Origin: Nomia melanderi
Lineage: Eukaryota > Arthropoda > Insecta > Hymenoptera > Halictidae
DNA: 64,000 nucleotides
Assembly: GCF_051020985.1 (NCBI RefSeq)
Contig: NC_135012.1
Span: forward strand, 12,340,451-12,404,450
Direction of reading: 5' to 3'
The stretch's first letter is position 1, and every line of letters begins with the position of its first letter. The position numbers and the translations under genes were made by a program. Positions 46,632 through 58,900 of this stretch are shown here, piece by piece. The notes under the pieces are model-generated. The model worked only from the letters and a program-made list of their open reading frames with translations. It did not search any database and was not told the origin of the DNA.

Positions 46632-49361
46632 GTGCCTTCAAAAGCGAACCCGACGCTGCGAAAGAGCGGAGAGCCACGCTTGCAATTTAACAATGCGAAG
46701 GAGAGGAAGAGCGTTTCGAGAAAGAATTTCCGGGGCCAGGTATTTTCGCATGGGAAAGCCGGATTGCGGGGAACAAAGCTTCTCGTAAAACAGAAATCTT
46801 CCGAGATGAATATATTAAATAAACCTTTGAAGATCTCTTTCCCGCGACGTGTAATAAACAGGTCGACGATCGAGCAACTTTCAAACTACGTATTCGATCA
46901 CGGACTATCCGATTCCGAATTAGTAAGAAACTATGGGTCGCGTACAAAATTATCTATTAAGAAACAAACGTCTCCAAGATCAATGAAAACATATTGCAGT
47001 GAAATGACACGTTCTACAAAATCGAGTTTCTCGAAGTCTTTGAATGAATCTAACGAAGTTGCCAAAAATGGACGAAAGATAGATACGAGTAACGATCGAA
47101 ATTACGTGGAAGGTTTGAATTCCGAATGCTTCCGGTTGAAGTATAAAATATCTTCGTTACGTGTGACTAAAGCTGCGAGGTACTACAGTCAAGACACGGT
47201 GTATAGACACAGCGGCGATGAATCACCAAAGGATCCTAAACAACGGGAACGCTTTTCTAAGCAAGAGCAACGTCAGTCCGCAAACTGTGGACGGAGTGAA
47301 TCACGGGAAGCGGCGCGAGGGCTGGAGCCATCGAATTGTTCAAATAAACCTGAGAGCTGTTCTCAACAACAAGATTCTCTAGAGCGTAATAATAGTCGAG
47401 CGTCGGAATCTTGTAAGCAGCAAGAACACACTCCTAAACAACGCCGTTATCAAGTGACGCGACATAATTACAAGGATTCATCGAGCCACTGTGATCAGCG
47501 TGAAGAGGTGTCCGAACAAAAACAATATTACGATTCTAGGGAACAGCAGGATTCTGTGGGATACGGGTACGATGAATCACCGAAGTCTTCGAAGCGACAG
47601 GAGTATGGATCTCAGGAGCGGCCATCGCGATCTGCACAATGCAAGTATAATGAGCCATCAGAGTTATCAATGCAACAGGAACACAACGGAGAACAATATC
47701 AGTCGACTACATCTTGCTACGCTCAATCGTATGAAGATCCAATTCAAGAACATCACTTTCAAAATCAGCAACGGCAGAAACTGTATCATTGTCGTCATCA
47801 ACAACAACAAGAGCAACGGCAACAATGTTATCGAGAGCAACATGAACGTGAACCGAAATATTTAGAATGTCAAAGTCATTATACTTATCAGCAACAGCAA
47901 TTACGTCATGATTATGAAGAACAACAACAGCAGCAGCAGCAGCAACAACATCACCCACTAGATGATCGTGATCAACAGTATCATCATCATTATCATGAGA
48001 AACAGCAGCAGCATCAATATCAACCACAACATCATCACGATCAACAACAACAACAACAACATCAGAACTATGAACAACAGCAACAACGACAACATCATCA
48101 CGATCAACAGCAACAACAATATCCAGAAGAGACATATTCTTATCAACGTCAACAAAATCAACCTCACCAACTTCCAAAGTATACTGATTCCTCACTGTCT
48201 TCGAACCAACAAAAATGTCATTCCTCAAATCAGCAGTCTATTTGCAGCAAATCAGCAACAAATGTCAAACAACAAAACAACGCATCGAATCGTCCGCAAT
48301 GTTCACATACAGTATTCAATGTCAGAAAACCTCCAGCGTCTATGAATCAAGGCAAAGCCTCGTGTGATCAACAAAAATCTCAATCTCTCCTAGATAAAGT
48401 AGCTAAACTGTGCGGTTTGAATCTCAATGAAGCATCGCCCGAAGAATGTAAATCCCATTGTTCCAACTTAAAAAAATGTTCCTCGATAATAGGTCTGATT
48501 TCTCGCGTATGGAAGAGCAAATCTCTCCAAACCCGCAAACCAGAAAATTCCGAATGTTCGCAACATTGTGATCCAACGTCAGAATTAGAGAACGAAGCGC
48601 AATCATACTTGCTCCCTCCTAGTCCTAATCACTGGTCCGAGAAAAATCAAGCGAAAATCAGCCGCCACGTTACCGTACACGGCACTGAAGTTTTCATTCC
48701 CTACGAGAGATCGATCAAACCAAGGCCAAAGCTCCGACCGCCAGCAAGAAAGATCCTCTTGAAAGATCTAATACAACACCCAAAACAATCTCCACTCTCG
48801 GAGACCCAGCCAAACCCCAACCTAAACTGCCATAACTCCAAGGAAGCATGGCAGACACCGTCTTCCTCGAGCTCGCGTGTCGTCAGCTTCGACGACAAAA
48901 AGAAGCAGAGCTTCCAGCTGCCGTTAGGAGCTAAAACAAGTGAAGAGCTTATCGGCAGAGCGAGTTTCGCTGCGCTGGGTAGCAGTTCTTACCGGAAGCC
49001 ATCTGGCTCGTTCAACATCGACGACGTCGGCGAGGCCAGGCCGAACGTGTCCTCTTTGAAATACCGTCTGATCAAGTGTCCCGCGATGAAGCAAATGTGG
49101 CGGCAAGCTGAACGCAAGCTTCCCGATGTCTCCGTGAAACCTTTCGAGATGTCTCGACCATTTCTAGTCACTCGTCAGAAGATGAGTTGCTATAAAGGAA
49201 CCGGCGAATGGAAGAAACAAAAGTATCCAGTTCGACTGAGGATTTACAAGTCAAAGGACAGTTTGGATCCCTGTTTGCCGGCGATGGCGGAGGTCAGAGG
49301 GGATCGCGGCCGCGTAGACGCGGTACCAGCGCCGAGATTCAAATCGACCGCCGGATATTGA
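46632..49361 (+). CDS. Unrecognised Gln/His/Ser-rich protein, single long exon
   Basis: An open frame of 909 codons, far longer than chance allows here. The first in-frame ATG is at 46806 (MNILNKPLKISFPRRVINRS), which would give 851 residues. The frame is also open and coding-like upstream, back to an in-frame TAG at 46629-46631 that doubles as a possible splice acceptor (TCTTCACGATAG). The gene therefore probably has an upstream exon that I could not locate. Layout: basic N-terminus; a Ser/Gln-rich middle with loose repeats of about 26-30 residues (YDESPKSSKRQEY, YNEPSELSMQQEH); a Gln/His tract with runs of up to nine Gln (about 47740-48180); then a more ordered C-terminal third with several Cys, and conserved-looking stretches such as HVTVHGTEVFIPYERS and KYPVRLRIYKSKD. 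No signal peptide, membrane span or known domain is recognised. Its function is unknown. Confidence 0.75.
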   Translation: MPSKANPTLRKSGEPRLQFNNAKERKSVSRKNFRGQVFSHGKAGLRGTKLLVKQKSSEMNILNKPLKISFPRRVINRSTIEQLSNYVFDHGLSDSELVRNYGSRTKLSIKKQTSPRSMKTYCSEMTRSTKSSFSKSLNESNEVAKNGRKIDTSNDRNYVEGLNSECFRLKYKISSLRVTKAARYYSQDTVYRHSGDESPKDPKQRERFSKQEQRQSANCGRSESREAARGLEPSNCSNKPESCSQQQDSLERNNSRASESCKQQEHTPKQRRYQVTRHNYKDSSSHCDQREEVSEQKQYYDSREQQDSVGYGYDESPKSSKRQEYGSQERPSRSAQCKYNEPSELSMQQEHNGEQYQSTTSCYAQSYEDPIQEHHFQNQQRQKLYHCRHQQQQEQRQQCYREQHEREPKYLECQSHYTYQQQQLRHDYEEQQQQQQQQQHHPLDDRDQQYHHHYHEKQQQHQYQPQHHHDQQQQQQHQNYEQQQQRQHHHDQQQQQYPEETYSYQRQQNQPHQLPKYTDSSLSSNQQKCHSSNQQSICSKSATNVKQQNNASNRPQCSHTVFNVRKPPASMNQGKASCDQQKSQSLLDKVAKLCGLNLNEASPEECKSHCSNLKKCSSIIGLISRVWKSKSLQTRKPENSECSQHCDPTSELENEAQSYLLPPSPNHWSEKNQAKISRHVTVHGTEVFIPYERSIKPRPKLRPPARKILLKDLIQHPKQSPLSETQPNPNLNCHNSKEAWQTPSSSSSRVVSFDDKKKQSFQLPLGAKTSEELIGRASFAALGSSSYRKPSGSFNIDDVGEARPNVSSLKYRLIKCPAMKQMWRQAERKLPDVSVKPFEMSRPFLVTRQKMSCYKGTGEWKKQKYPVRLRIYKSKDSLDPCLPAMAEVRGDRGRVDAVPAPRFKSTAGY

Positions 49362-49774
49362 AATGTCCCTGTTCGCCGCCGCCGAGAAAGACAATCGAAA
49401 GTCTGCCCGCGCAAATGAAGGGGGGCGTCGCGTGTGGACGAAGACTGATGGGGGCGAAGACGTGTTTACCGTGCCCCGACCACCGAATCCTTCGATTATT
49501 CAAATTACTCGGTCGCGCGTAAACGATTGCGTCAACCGGAATGATGCGCGTCTGCCGGCTGATCGGGATGGAGAGGTCGGGAGTTCAGGGGTAGAGAGTT
49601 CTTGGTGAAAGAAGGAGAACGTTGATGAATACATGTTGGAAAATTGATATTTTTGAAATTGCAATGAGTTTTTTGATTTGGAATACTGCTTCTTTTTCTG
49701 ACTCCAAGATTTATAGCGAAAGGTTTTTGATGTACACTTGACACTCTTGTATCGCAAGAAACAAAGTCTATTAT

Positions 49775-49780
49775 AATAAA
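49775..49780 (+). promoter_or_regulatory. Candidate polyadenylation signal of the Gln-rich gene
   Basis: AATAAA lies about 410 bases past the TGA at 49359-49361, on the coding strand, in AT-rich sequence with no further open frame. It suggests that 46632-49361 is the last coding exon, but the hexamer alone is weak evidence. Confidence 0.35.
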
Positions 49781-52740
49781 GTTAATATAGTTCAGTTGAA
49801 ATGATACTCTTTGAAGTCTACCGTGAAAATAAGAGTCGCGAAATTGATGTATTTCAATTGGAACTTCCTATATTGTATTACTATGAGTTCTACTAGTTTA
49901 CATCTTCGACCTATTTTCGCGTGAGTGCTTTATTGCGCGCAGCATGTTCTTTTTGCGAACTAGATGAGTAAGTAGTATCGTAAAAAAGAGGATGAAAAAG
50001 GAGACGGTAAAGGGTATTTCACGAAAACCGCGAAGGAATTACAGGTTTCCGCGATGTGCTCCGATTATTCCTTGTCTAATTGTATTTTTCCCTCGGCAAC
50101 TGCCACTGTAATTTAATTTCCCGCTTGGTAATATTAAAATCAACAAGCAGATAGAACGAAGCACCCGCCACAGACGAATTTTATTGTTCGCGGAGCCCGG
50201 TTTTTGCGGCGATTCTGACGTAAACGCGGGTTATCTCTTCAACCTCGCGCTGCAAAACAATTCGTACAGGAAGGCACGAGAGAATTTCGCCGTCCGCGGG
50301 GCCGTAATATCAAGAAAAATGTATCAGTGATTTATATAAACTTACCACCGCACAATACTGTACACCGCGTAATAAAGACATTTTATTTACAAATAAATGT
50401 GCTCGTTTAATAAAGTTAACAAAATATCTCAGTCAAAGAGACACATTAATTTTGCTAAAGGTACTATTCGAATATTCCATGAAGAATTCTGCGAGATTTA
50501 TTCTCGAGAGGAACATAAATTTCAAGCTTTTATTTTCGTCTAATCACGCTTGCTTCTTTTTTGCAAGAACGGGACAGTCCCTCGGCGCGCACGCTTCGTC
50601 TCATTCTTCCGTACACTGGAAAATAATTTAAAATGCAAGATACCGTATCTTACTCGCGGGACCAAACAGACGTGTAACTCGAAAAAAATGTACCGTAGTT
50701 TGTCATAAGGGGAGGAACGGTAAGAAGCTCGCGCCTAACAGCTGTTTTCCAACTTCTCGCATTTATCATTACTCCTTCGGCGTATATTTTCAGTTCTGCG
50801 TATCGCCGCGCCGTAGAACAAACTTGTGCATCAAGTAATGTTATTTTACGAGGCGTGTACCGCTTCGTCTCGATCTAGAAGCGACGGGACTTCTTTCTTT
50901 AATGAAAAACCATGCAAAGCGCGCGAAGTTTCTGTCGGAAATTCTTGCTTCGGGTAAATCCTTATCATTCATTTTCCTGCGACGTTTCGGCCATTATCTG
51001 AAACTGTTCTCTAAGAAGAGATTCGAGAATTGTTCTTTTAAATTCGGCGATTATTATGCTTCAACTGTTAATCACGAGTAAATTATACTATCTTTTGCTT
51101 GAGATTTGACATTTTATTTTTACCAGGATACATTTAGTGTTCCGAATCGCGCCAGAATTATGCAGTGCAAGCGATAAATGAAGAAATTAATGTAGCAAAT
51201 CTGAAGTTCTTAGTTCCTGCTTCGTTCAATGAATTGCTGTTCCGTTTGGAATTGTATTTCACGAAGTTTTCAGTTTCCGTGCCATTAAATACGCTACTAC
51301 GATTTTATTGGACTTTTATGGCTCCTGATTCAGCAGTCGACGTGTTAAATATTTGCTATTCACTATTGTTTCTGTATTTTGTGTCCTTTATATCACTGTC
51401 TACATTATTATATTATTATATTACTATATTATTATATTATCATTATGACTATCATACGTATCATCTAATTTAAGCTCGGTAATATTTGTCCTTCCTTCGA
51501 GTGATTTTTTTCAACTTTAAATGTCCACGTTATAAACGCAGTTTTTTCCACATTCCGAGTGCGTGATGCTTGGAGAGAGACCTCGCATTAAAAATGCAAA
51601 TGTTGACGTTCACGGACGACATTTCATATCATATCCCATATTAAAAACACAAACACAATTAACGAAACGCGGGGACATGGAAGTGGCTGCGTGAATGTTC
51701 CCCGTGGCACCGAAATGTCACGACGATTCAGCGAAATTAGAAGACGCGCAGAGATTCGTGCCGCGTTTCAGCCGCAAAACTAGGCGGAGTAAATCTTGGC
51801 AAATATTATTTCAACGACTAGAAATACAAGCCACGCGACTCCGTGTAAATTACAGCGTGGAACGCTCGCGAGTATAAAGACCGACAAAATTTATGCACCG
51901 TGGAGCACCAGACAGCTCGCGATTTTGTAACAATATCGCGCAATAACCTTTAACCTCTTTGCTACGCCCTATAACCGGGCATACTTATTTAACTTCAATT
52001 TCATTGCAATAGTTATGTATTTTAGCAATTTCGTTCTGTGATTATTCATAATATCATAATCACGTTATACGCGAAGCACAAATTTAATGTTTCTCAAATG
52101 ATTTCGTCTAAATTAGTAAAACGTCGCGTTAAACTGTATCTAGATTAAGTCATTTAAATGGAAGTATACAAGCTTATACTAACGTTAACAACAATTTTTG
52201 TAGTTTTAAGAAAGAAAGTAAAACCTACGTTACGTTGGAATAAACAGAATTATTTTACTTTTTTACAACCGCTCTCAAAATTACATTACGCGTTTATTCT
52301 GAATCTTCCATAGAAATAACAGAATTGCATCGTTTTATTTCAACGTAGAACAGAAAAATAATATGCAAGTAGATTAAATCTTATGATGAATATTTAATTT
52401 AAAGTATCAAGCTTTCCACGTAAGACAAGAGGTTAACACGTTAAGCGCCATGTCAATCACCGGTGACTGACGCTTCTGAATGACTAAAAAAGAAATAAAA
52501 ATGTTTAACAACGCAACTAAGTTGATAACAGTGTAACGCGAACGTTGCAACACCGAACGATTCATAATTATTCCTGCTTTCCTTCGCTACAAAAGACAAA
52601 CTATGGGAAAACGCTTAAGATTTGCATGGCGCTTAACGTGTTAAGGGTTGAAATTGATTTATCCGCTCTAAGCGATATCGATCAACATACTTCTAGGCGA
52701 AAATTCGTTAACCGATCGGCGAATCTTCTTTCTGTTGCAG
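49781..52740. other. Intergenic or furin intron, 3 kb, no exon recognised
   Basis: AT-rich with a CpG-richer part at about 50020-51000. The missing early prodomain exon of the furin gene (the family pattern is a GG..VA stretch, then HGF.N.G) was looked for on the plus strand and not seen. A TATTA-type simple repeat lies at about 51408-51445. The MITE at 52433 is listed separately. Confidence 0.6.
52433..52644 (+). mobile_element. TTAA-flanked MITE, copy 2
   Basis: A 212-base element bounded by TTAA at both ends, with perfect 16-base terminal inverted repeats: CACGTTAAGCGCCATG at 52437-52452 and its reverse complement at 52625-52640. There is no coding capacity. The TTAA target duplication is typical of piggyBac-type transposition; the family name is inference, since no transposase is present. 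It lies in the furin intron, 96 bases before the prodomain exon. Confidence 0.8.
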
Positions 52741-52959
52741 ATAGTCGACGACTGGTACCACATGGTGCACACGTCGGTGGTGAAGAGGTCGGCGGAGCCG
52801 CATCTAGGGATTCACGGGAGGCTGCTACAGGACCGCAGGGTGCGCCGGGCCGAGCAACAGCGTGTTAAATCGCGAACGAAACGGGATCTGATCAAACGTG
52901 GTCCGTCCAATCTCCACACGATCCTGAACGACGAGAGGTGGTCACAGATGTGGTACTTG
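52741..52959 (+). CDS. Fur2: Furin prodomain exon with both self-cleavage sites
   Basis: Acceptor TTTCTGTTGCAG|ATA, donor TTG|GTTAGT; 73 codons in phase 0. The exon contains the secondary site HTSVVKR|SAEPH and the primary autoproteolytic site VKSRTKR|DLIKR. The His six residues before the secondary site's Arg lines up with His69 of human furin, the pH sensor that delays prodomain release until the Golgi (established for human furin; the transfer here is inference). The mature enzyme would begin DLIKRGPSNLH. A MITE lies 96 bases upstream of the acceptor. Confidence 0.88.
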
Positions 52960-55900
52960 GTTAGTTAATTTCGATTTTCTGCTGTCTAACCGGCGAACGT
53001 TTAAGGGGAACCGAGGTCGAAGTCCGTTCTTACGGGAACGTTACAAAACCTAATCTTTGCTTAACACGTTCAGTGCGGCGCCGATTTTGCTATACTTTCA
53101 GGCGGCAGCGCGTGAGCATTCGATGCCGAACGCTAAACTAGACCGCGCGATATGGCGCAACAGATTCCTTTTTTTCACTGTCTCTTTTGTCGTTCGCACT
53201 GTGACATTGGTGCAGGCAATGCAATGTATACGATGTATAAACATAAGATAACGGGGTGGGGAAGAGAGACAAAAGTGCGAACACCAAGAAACGATCAGTC
53301 TGAAAAAGCCACGGGAGTACGCTAAATTTTAACATAAATTTTTTAATTGTCATATGCGTTTACTGCATTGTTTCTAATTCAATAGGCGTTCACTCGTATA
53401 TGTAGGAAATAAAACGGAAAAAAATGTAATGTTAATGAGAAATATATATGTAACGTAATATAATGAATTAATCAGTACAATTGTAATTTGAGTAATTCAA
53501 TAGTTTCTATAATTGCGTTTCTATAATTGCATTCCTATAACTGCATCAGTCGAAATTTAGATACATCTCTACTATATAATTTTCATGAAAATTAATAGTC
53601 GTCTAATTGGCGAATTTCTAGCGTTGAAATTACATCTTTTTTCTATTTCAATCGTCACTTTATTTTTGGTTCGGAAGAGATAAGTCGTGTTTGAAATATC
53701 GATGTATAGAAAGAACAATTATGTCGTGGCGTTATAATAGAAACGTAAATATTGACGGGTCGTTTCAGAATAGGGGGAATGGATTGGACATGAACGTGCA
53801 GGAAGCTTGGGCCGAAGGAATTACGGGGAACGGGGTCGTGGTCACGATTCTTGACGACGGATTGGAAAAGGATCATCCGGATCTCTGCAAAAATTATGTA
53901 AGTTTCTTTATTTATCGTCAAACATTCTTGATCGTCGGAAGCTCTCGCCGGAAGCTTCAGCTGCGCTCTCAATATAAGAACAAAGAGAAACACCTGAAAA
54001 TTTTATTCGAAATAATAAACTTACAACTTCGTATATTTAATTCTGGAAAACTTCCTTTTATTTCCTGTCACTAATAATTATATCACAGAACTGACTGGCT
54101 TCTTGATGTCAAACAGAGACAACGGTAGAAAGTCAATTTTTAAATTAGGATAATAAGTTGATACCAAACAGTATGAAACAAGAATCAATCAGTGATTTAA
54201 ATCAGTTTACATGTACAAGACACAATGGTCGTAACAACCATCATATCAATATATATCAATTATTGTATAATTCATATTATAGATTTTTTAATTCGACTCA
54301 ATTTAACTTGATGCGGCAATATCAAACATGATATCGTATAACATGTAATGGTTATATTAGCAAGCTTGTTCATTGAAAATGACAAATGGCATTCTGCAAT
54401 TGTTAATTAGAATTCACTGAATTATTTCAACTTCGATTGTTTATTAAATTAATTTTTGCGTCTTAATCGTCGTTAGTATTCTGTTTTCAAGTTCTACCGA
54501 TTGCCTCAGATTTAATTTAAATCTAATAAATTGTCGCAAAGCCGATCCGCGGATTCATGAATTTGCTTGACGCAAAGGCTTAAGTCGCAATGGTTTGCAT
54601 CGAGATATCGAAGTTACTAGGGAATTCGAAGTCAGATAGCGAGTCGAGTGGCAGTCTTGAGCCGCGCCCGAACCGTTTGTTTACTAGTGGGTGGCCGGAG
54701 TTAATAAGGCAACCGCAGAGAAATGCGTACCGAGTTCTACAGGGTGTTCAAGAAATTATGGTACAACCGATGTAACATAGCAAGTGCTTGTATCAAAGAG
54801 AAACAATAATTTACAACAGATCTATTACTTTAAACGAGTAACATTATAATACAGAAAATAATATTGATAATATAATGAAAGAGGACAGTAGTTGAAAATT
54901 ATTTTACAAGATATTTCGTTTCTGGAAATAAATGAATTTAAAAGTTTCTCAGACTCGTTTCATTCTAAATTAAAATTGGCTAACGTGTCTGGCCCTGTTT
55001 CAACGTTTCCACTTCTTGTGAACGTTAATTTTCAGGATAATCATATTTCTTTAATTGCTTATATTGGAAAGCAAGGTTTAACCAAAAAATTATTGCACGT
55101 ATTCGGTTTACATTCGTGTATTGATTCATTGGATGCAAGATTGCAACACAATTTCTGGAATATCCTGTACGAGTTCGCAGTAGATATGGACGTCCATGAT
55201 CAGACACGGGTTGCTGCCCGATATTGATCTAAACGAGATACACACCGACCGCCTATACGGCTGGTTCTAATAGAAGCCACTAGTAGCAGATCGAAAATAT
55301 TGCAATCGATGCAAAGTTTGCTGCATTTAGAAGTTTCAAGTCGAATATTTGTGCACGTATCGAACTGGTAAGTTTGAAATAAGTAACGAGGATGAAAATT
55401 GCTCGTACTTTCGAATTGGTTTTCTTGAAACTATTGTTTTTTAAGTTATGGAATTGTCAGCATTCTTATAAACATATTAACCTCGACTGTTTGAAAATAT
55501 TATCAAAAAGGTAGTATATTCAAGTATGGATTATGAGTTATTAATTATTCGTAACTAATTGGAATAGTTATTACCTAAAGTGCACATTTATAAAATACAC
55601 TTTATTCGAATTTGTTTGTATAGTTTAGTAATGTAAATTGGCAGAATTCAGTAGAAAAAGAAAATAATAAATTAAAGCATTATGGTAAACGATTGAAATG
55701 CTATATTAAGTAAATAATACTTACTGAAGCTTATTTGTATAATTGAATAATACAATCATATGGAATATAAATATAAACGTATTTTAGAATTAATTAAATC
55801 TTCGGTACCTTAGACCATTTATTCACGTTTTATGTGAAACAAACAAATATATATAAAAATAGGTAGTACAAATAGTTGAATGTTCTTATAGAGCTAAAAA

Positions 55901-58900
55901 ATATATAATGATTCCTCTGAAGATTAAGTTTCAATAACGACTGTCTTGCGTGTCTGACCATTGCCTACTATATCTACTTACAGAGAATGAAAGTACCCTC
56001 TCCTGCTTACGTATGATTTATTTCTATTTATTTCTTAACAATACCGTCAATCCTTATGAAATTAACGTAGAACAATAACAATCTTAATAAAAGTGTTATA
56101 TTTTCATATCACTTAACACTTAACATCCACAAAGATTTTTTATTTTCACTTTTGTACGAAAAGTAATTGTTAAATATTTTCAAACATTAGGTAGTAATTA
56201 CCAGATTTATTTTTCTTTAATATACTCGATAACGTTTGTAGACAAATTCAACGGAATTACTAATTGTTTATTGCCTTCATTTATTTCTCATTTTTGAACG
56301 AGAAACTCATTAGTCTTTGAGGAGAGCTACCTAAAATAATATTATTCGAGTGTCAATAAATTAGAGTCTCGCGTATACTCGTTTTATTGTGCCGTTACGG
56401 CCAGTATAATTTTCTGCGGCATCTCGACCGAATATTAGAATCGTTTAAACGTTCGGACACAATTTCGTAGGGACGGGCTCGGGGCCGTGACATCGGTCCG
56501 AGAACTTTCAAACAATCTCTTGTAAACCGCCCGAAGGAAAATGTAATTAAATCGAAACCAGTAGGAAATCGATATTCCCTGCGAGCTCTGTAAAATTGTA
56601 GTCGAGGTGTAGTCGCTAATTCGAAAGCTAGTTCGCTCGATATTAATTCGCCGATTTTATTCTTTCACTTTTCCATACCGACCAAACGAAGAATTCTAAC
56701 CTCAAATTATCGCTCATTTAAGAAATCCAATAATGCAATTACATAATTTAAATTATTGTAATTAATACGGCACTGTAATCGTTGCTCCTTTGAAACTGAC
56801 TAAATACTAAATTACATCGTGTCAATAAGATCGTAATTTTAATTCCAACAGTTGCAGAATTTCTAAGTGGCAGGCACTCTTACAATATAAATTGAGAAAA
56901 TTATTGTAAATATTATTTAGCTATCGTTTGAAAAACACTTTTCCCTCCAAACAAATGTACATAACTTGCCCTTTAACACGCTGCCATTTTTACACTTTCA
57001 TAACTTTGCAAGAAAAGGGAATCAAACGTGAATAAGAGAAATAAAATTTAATTTTTCAATTTCCACTTGTTTCAACTTATGTAACCTTTTAAAGAATCTA
57101 TTTAAACCGCAACTATTTATTCAAGCACCTCATACTTTATTGGAACAGTGAGAAAAGAAAATTCCATTCGTATAAACTCATTAAATTAAGAAAGAAAGAA
57201 TAAAAATACAAACAGTGCCATACCCGTATTGTAATAATTTAAGCTACATGCATTTTCCAAATCCTCTTATCTTTTCACATACTGAGATACGTAGTAAGAA
57301 TTATTCGTTATCGAAGGCAATTATTCGCGATGCGTTATTCGGTAACAATGTTGCCACAAAAAGGATAATACCGCAAGGGTCTTGTAATAAAAGTCGAACT
57401 GTCGTTCCAGGACCCACAAGCCAGTTACGATGTTAACAATCACGACGAAGATCCGATGCCGAGATACGATCTTTTGGACAGCAATCGACATGGTACCAGA
57501 TGTGCCGGCGAAGTGGCTGCCACTGCTAATAATTCCATCTGCGCAGTCGGTGTTGCGTTCGGAGCCGGTATTGGGGGTAAGTCTGTGTGCAGAACCCAGT
57601 TCAACCCCTTCGAGCAGAACAAAACTCGTAACGGTGGTGGTGAAAAAAAATCTACAGCCCACTGAAACCTTGAAACTTGACTTACTTTTATACCTTCGAG
57701 ACTCCTTCATCGCGCAACGGCGACTAAAGTAAATTTATGTTTCGTTTTTCGTGTAAATCTGATTCTTTCGACAAACAAGAAAAGTTTCTTTTCTGGAAAC
57801 GTTGAAGAAAACGTTGAAAGATAATATGAATGCGACAGACCCTATCGTTACATTTCTATTATTTAAATCATTATATTATAAATAAACTTTGTAAAACTTT
57901 ACACAATTTTAAATCATTTTCTCGGAAAATTCTTTATACAAATTTTACTCTTTAAAGTTTCACCTCTTTTACATTACCTCATATACCGGATCATCGTTGC
58001 AATGATCATTTCGACATCGATAACGCGTGTTCACTGGCGAAGCAACTCTGTTAGCAAATCCGTTGAAGGAATAATTACCTACACCGAGGAAGGCCGCGCA
58101 CATATGTCGCGAATTTAACAAGATTTGCTGGCGGATTGTCACAGGGACCTAAATTGGAAGGTCGAAATTAGCCTCGATTCCGTAATTGCGAGGAAGTTCA
58201 AAACTGTAATCGACACACTAACCAGTAGTGACCGCTAGTTAGAAACCATATTTACTACACACAGAGCACCGGGAACTAAATACGAGCGTACCCAGAGGCA
58301 ATAAGTACCAAGTGTTTCAATTCCAGTTTTAAGTGCAGTCACCGGGCGCGCTTTAAACTTTTCATCGATAACTATGGGAATTATCCGCAACATGGACTAA
58401 ACAACACATAATTCATCGTAACACTATATTTCGAAGCAAGTTACAAATTAATTATTCGTTTTACTTTCGTCAAACCTGTAGCCCCCTTGGTGTCACGATT
58501 ATCAAAATCACAGAAATCAAAATTTTTATGTATACATGGTAGTTTCGCGTTAATATACCGCAGAAGTAAATAACGAAATTATTAAGAAATACAGAATGTT
58601 AATTTTTCATATAAAAGCTTAAGGACACATTAAAAATATCATATGACAGTACTCAGTATCAATGTGTAAATATCTCTCGATATTTTTAACTTATTTCCTT
58701 TAGAAGCACCTAGTGTTCGTTCGCGCATAGTAGAATCGATAAATAAACATTCCTACATCTATAAAGATATATTCTCATACTATAATTTGGTAATAAAATA
58801 TGAAAGGAAAGTGTATCTTGAAGTATAACCAGTGTACTATGTAGAAATCGAAATAAACTTTTTTACATTTTTCCGTAGCGTAACCTTTCAGCTGTTAAGG

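Noticed and set aside
47707..48228. 173-codon Val/Asp-rich minus-strand frame
   Set aside because: Antisense of the CAA/CAG/CAT tract; such tracts leave all frames open.
54892..55227. 111-codon frame in a furin intron
   Set aside because: Begins at TTG, no homology recognised, no repeat or transposase signature; probably chance.
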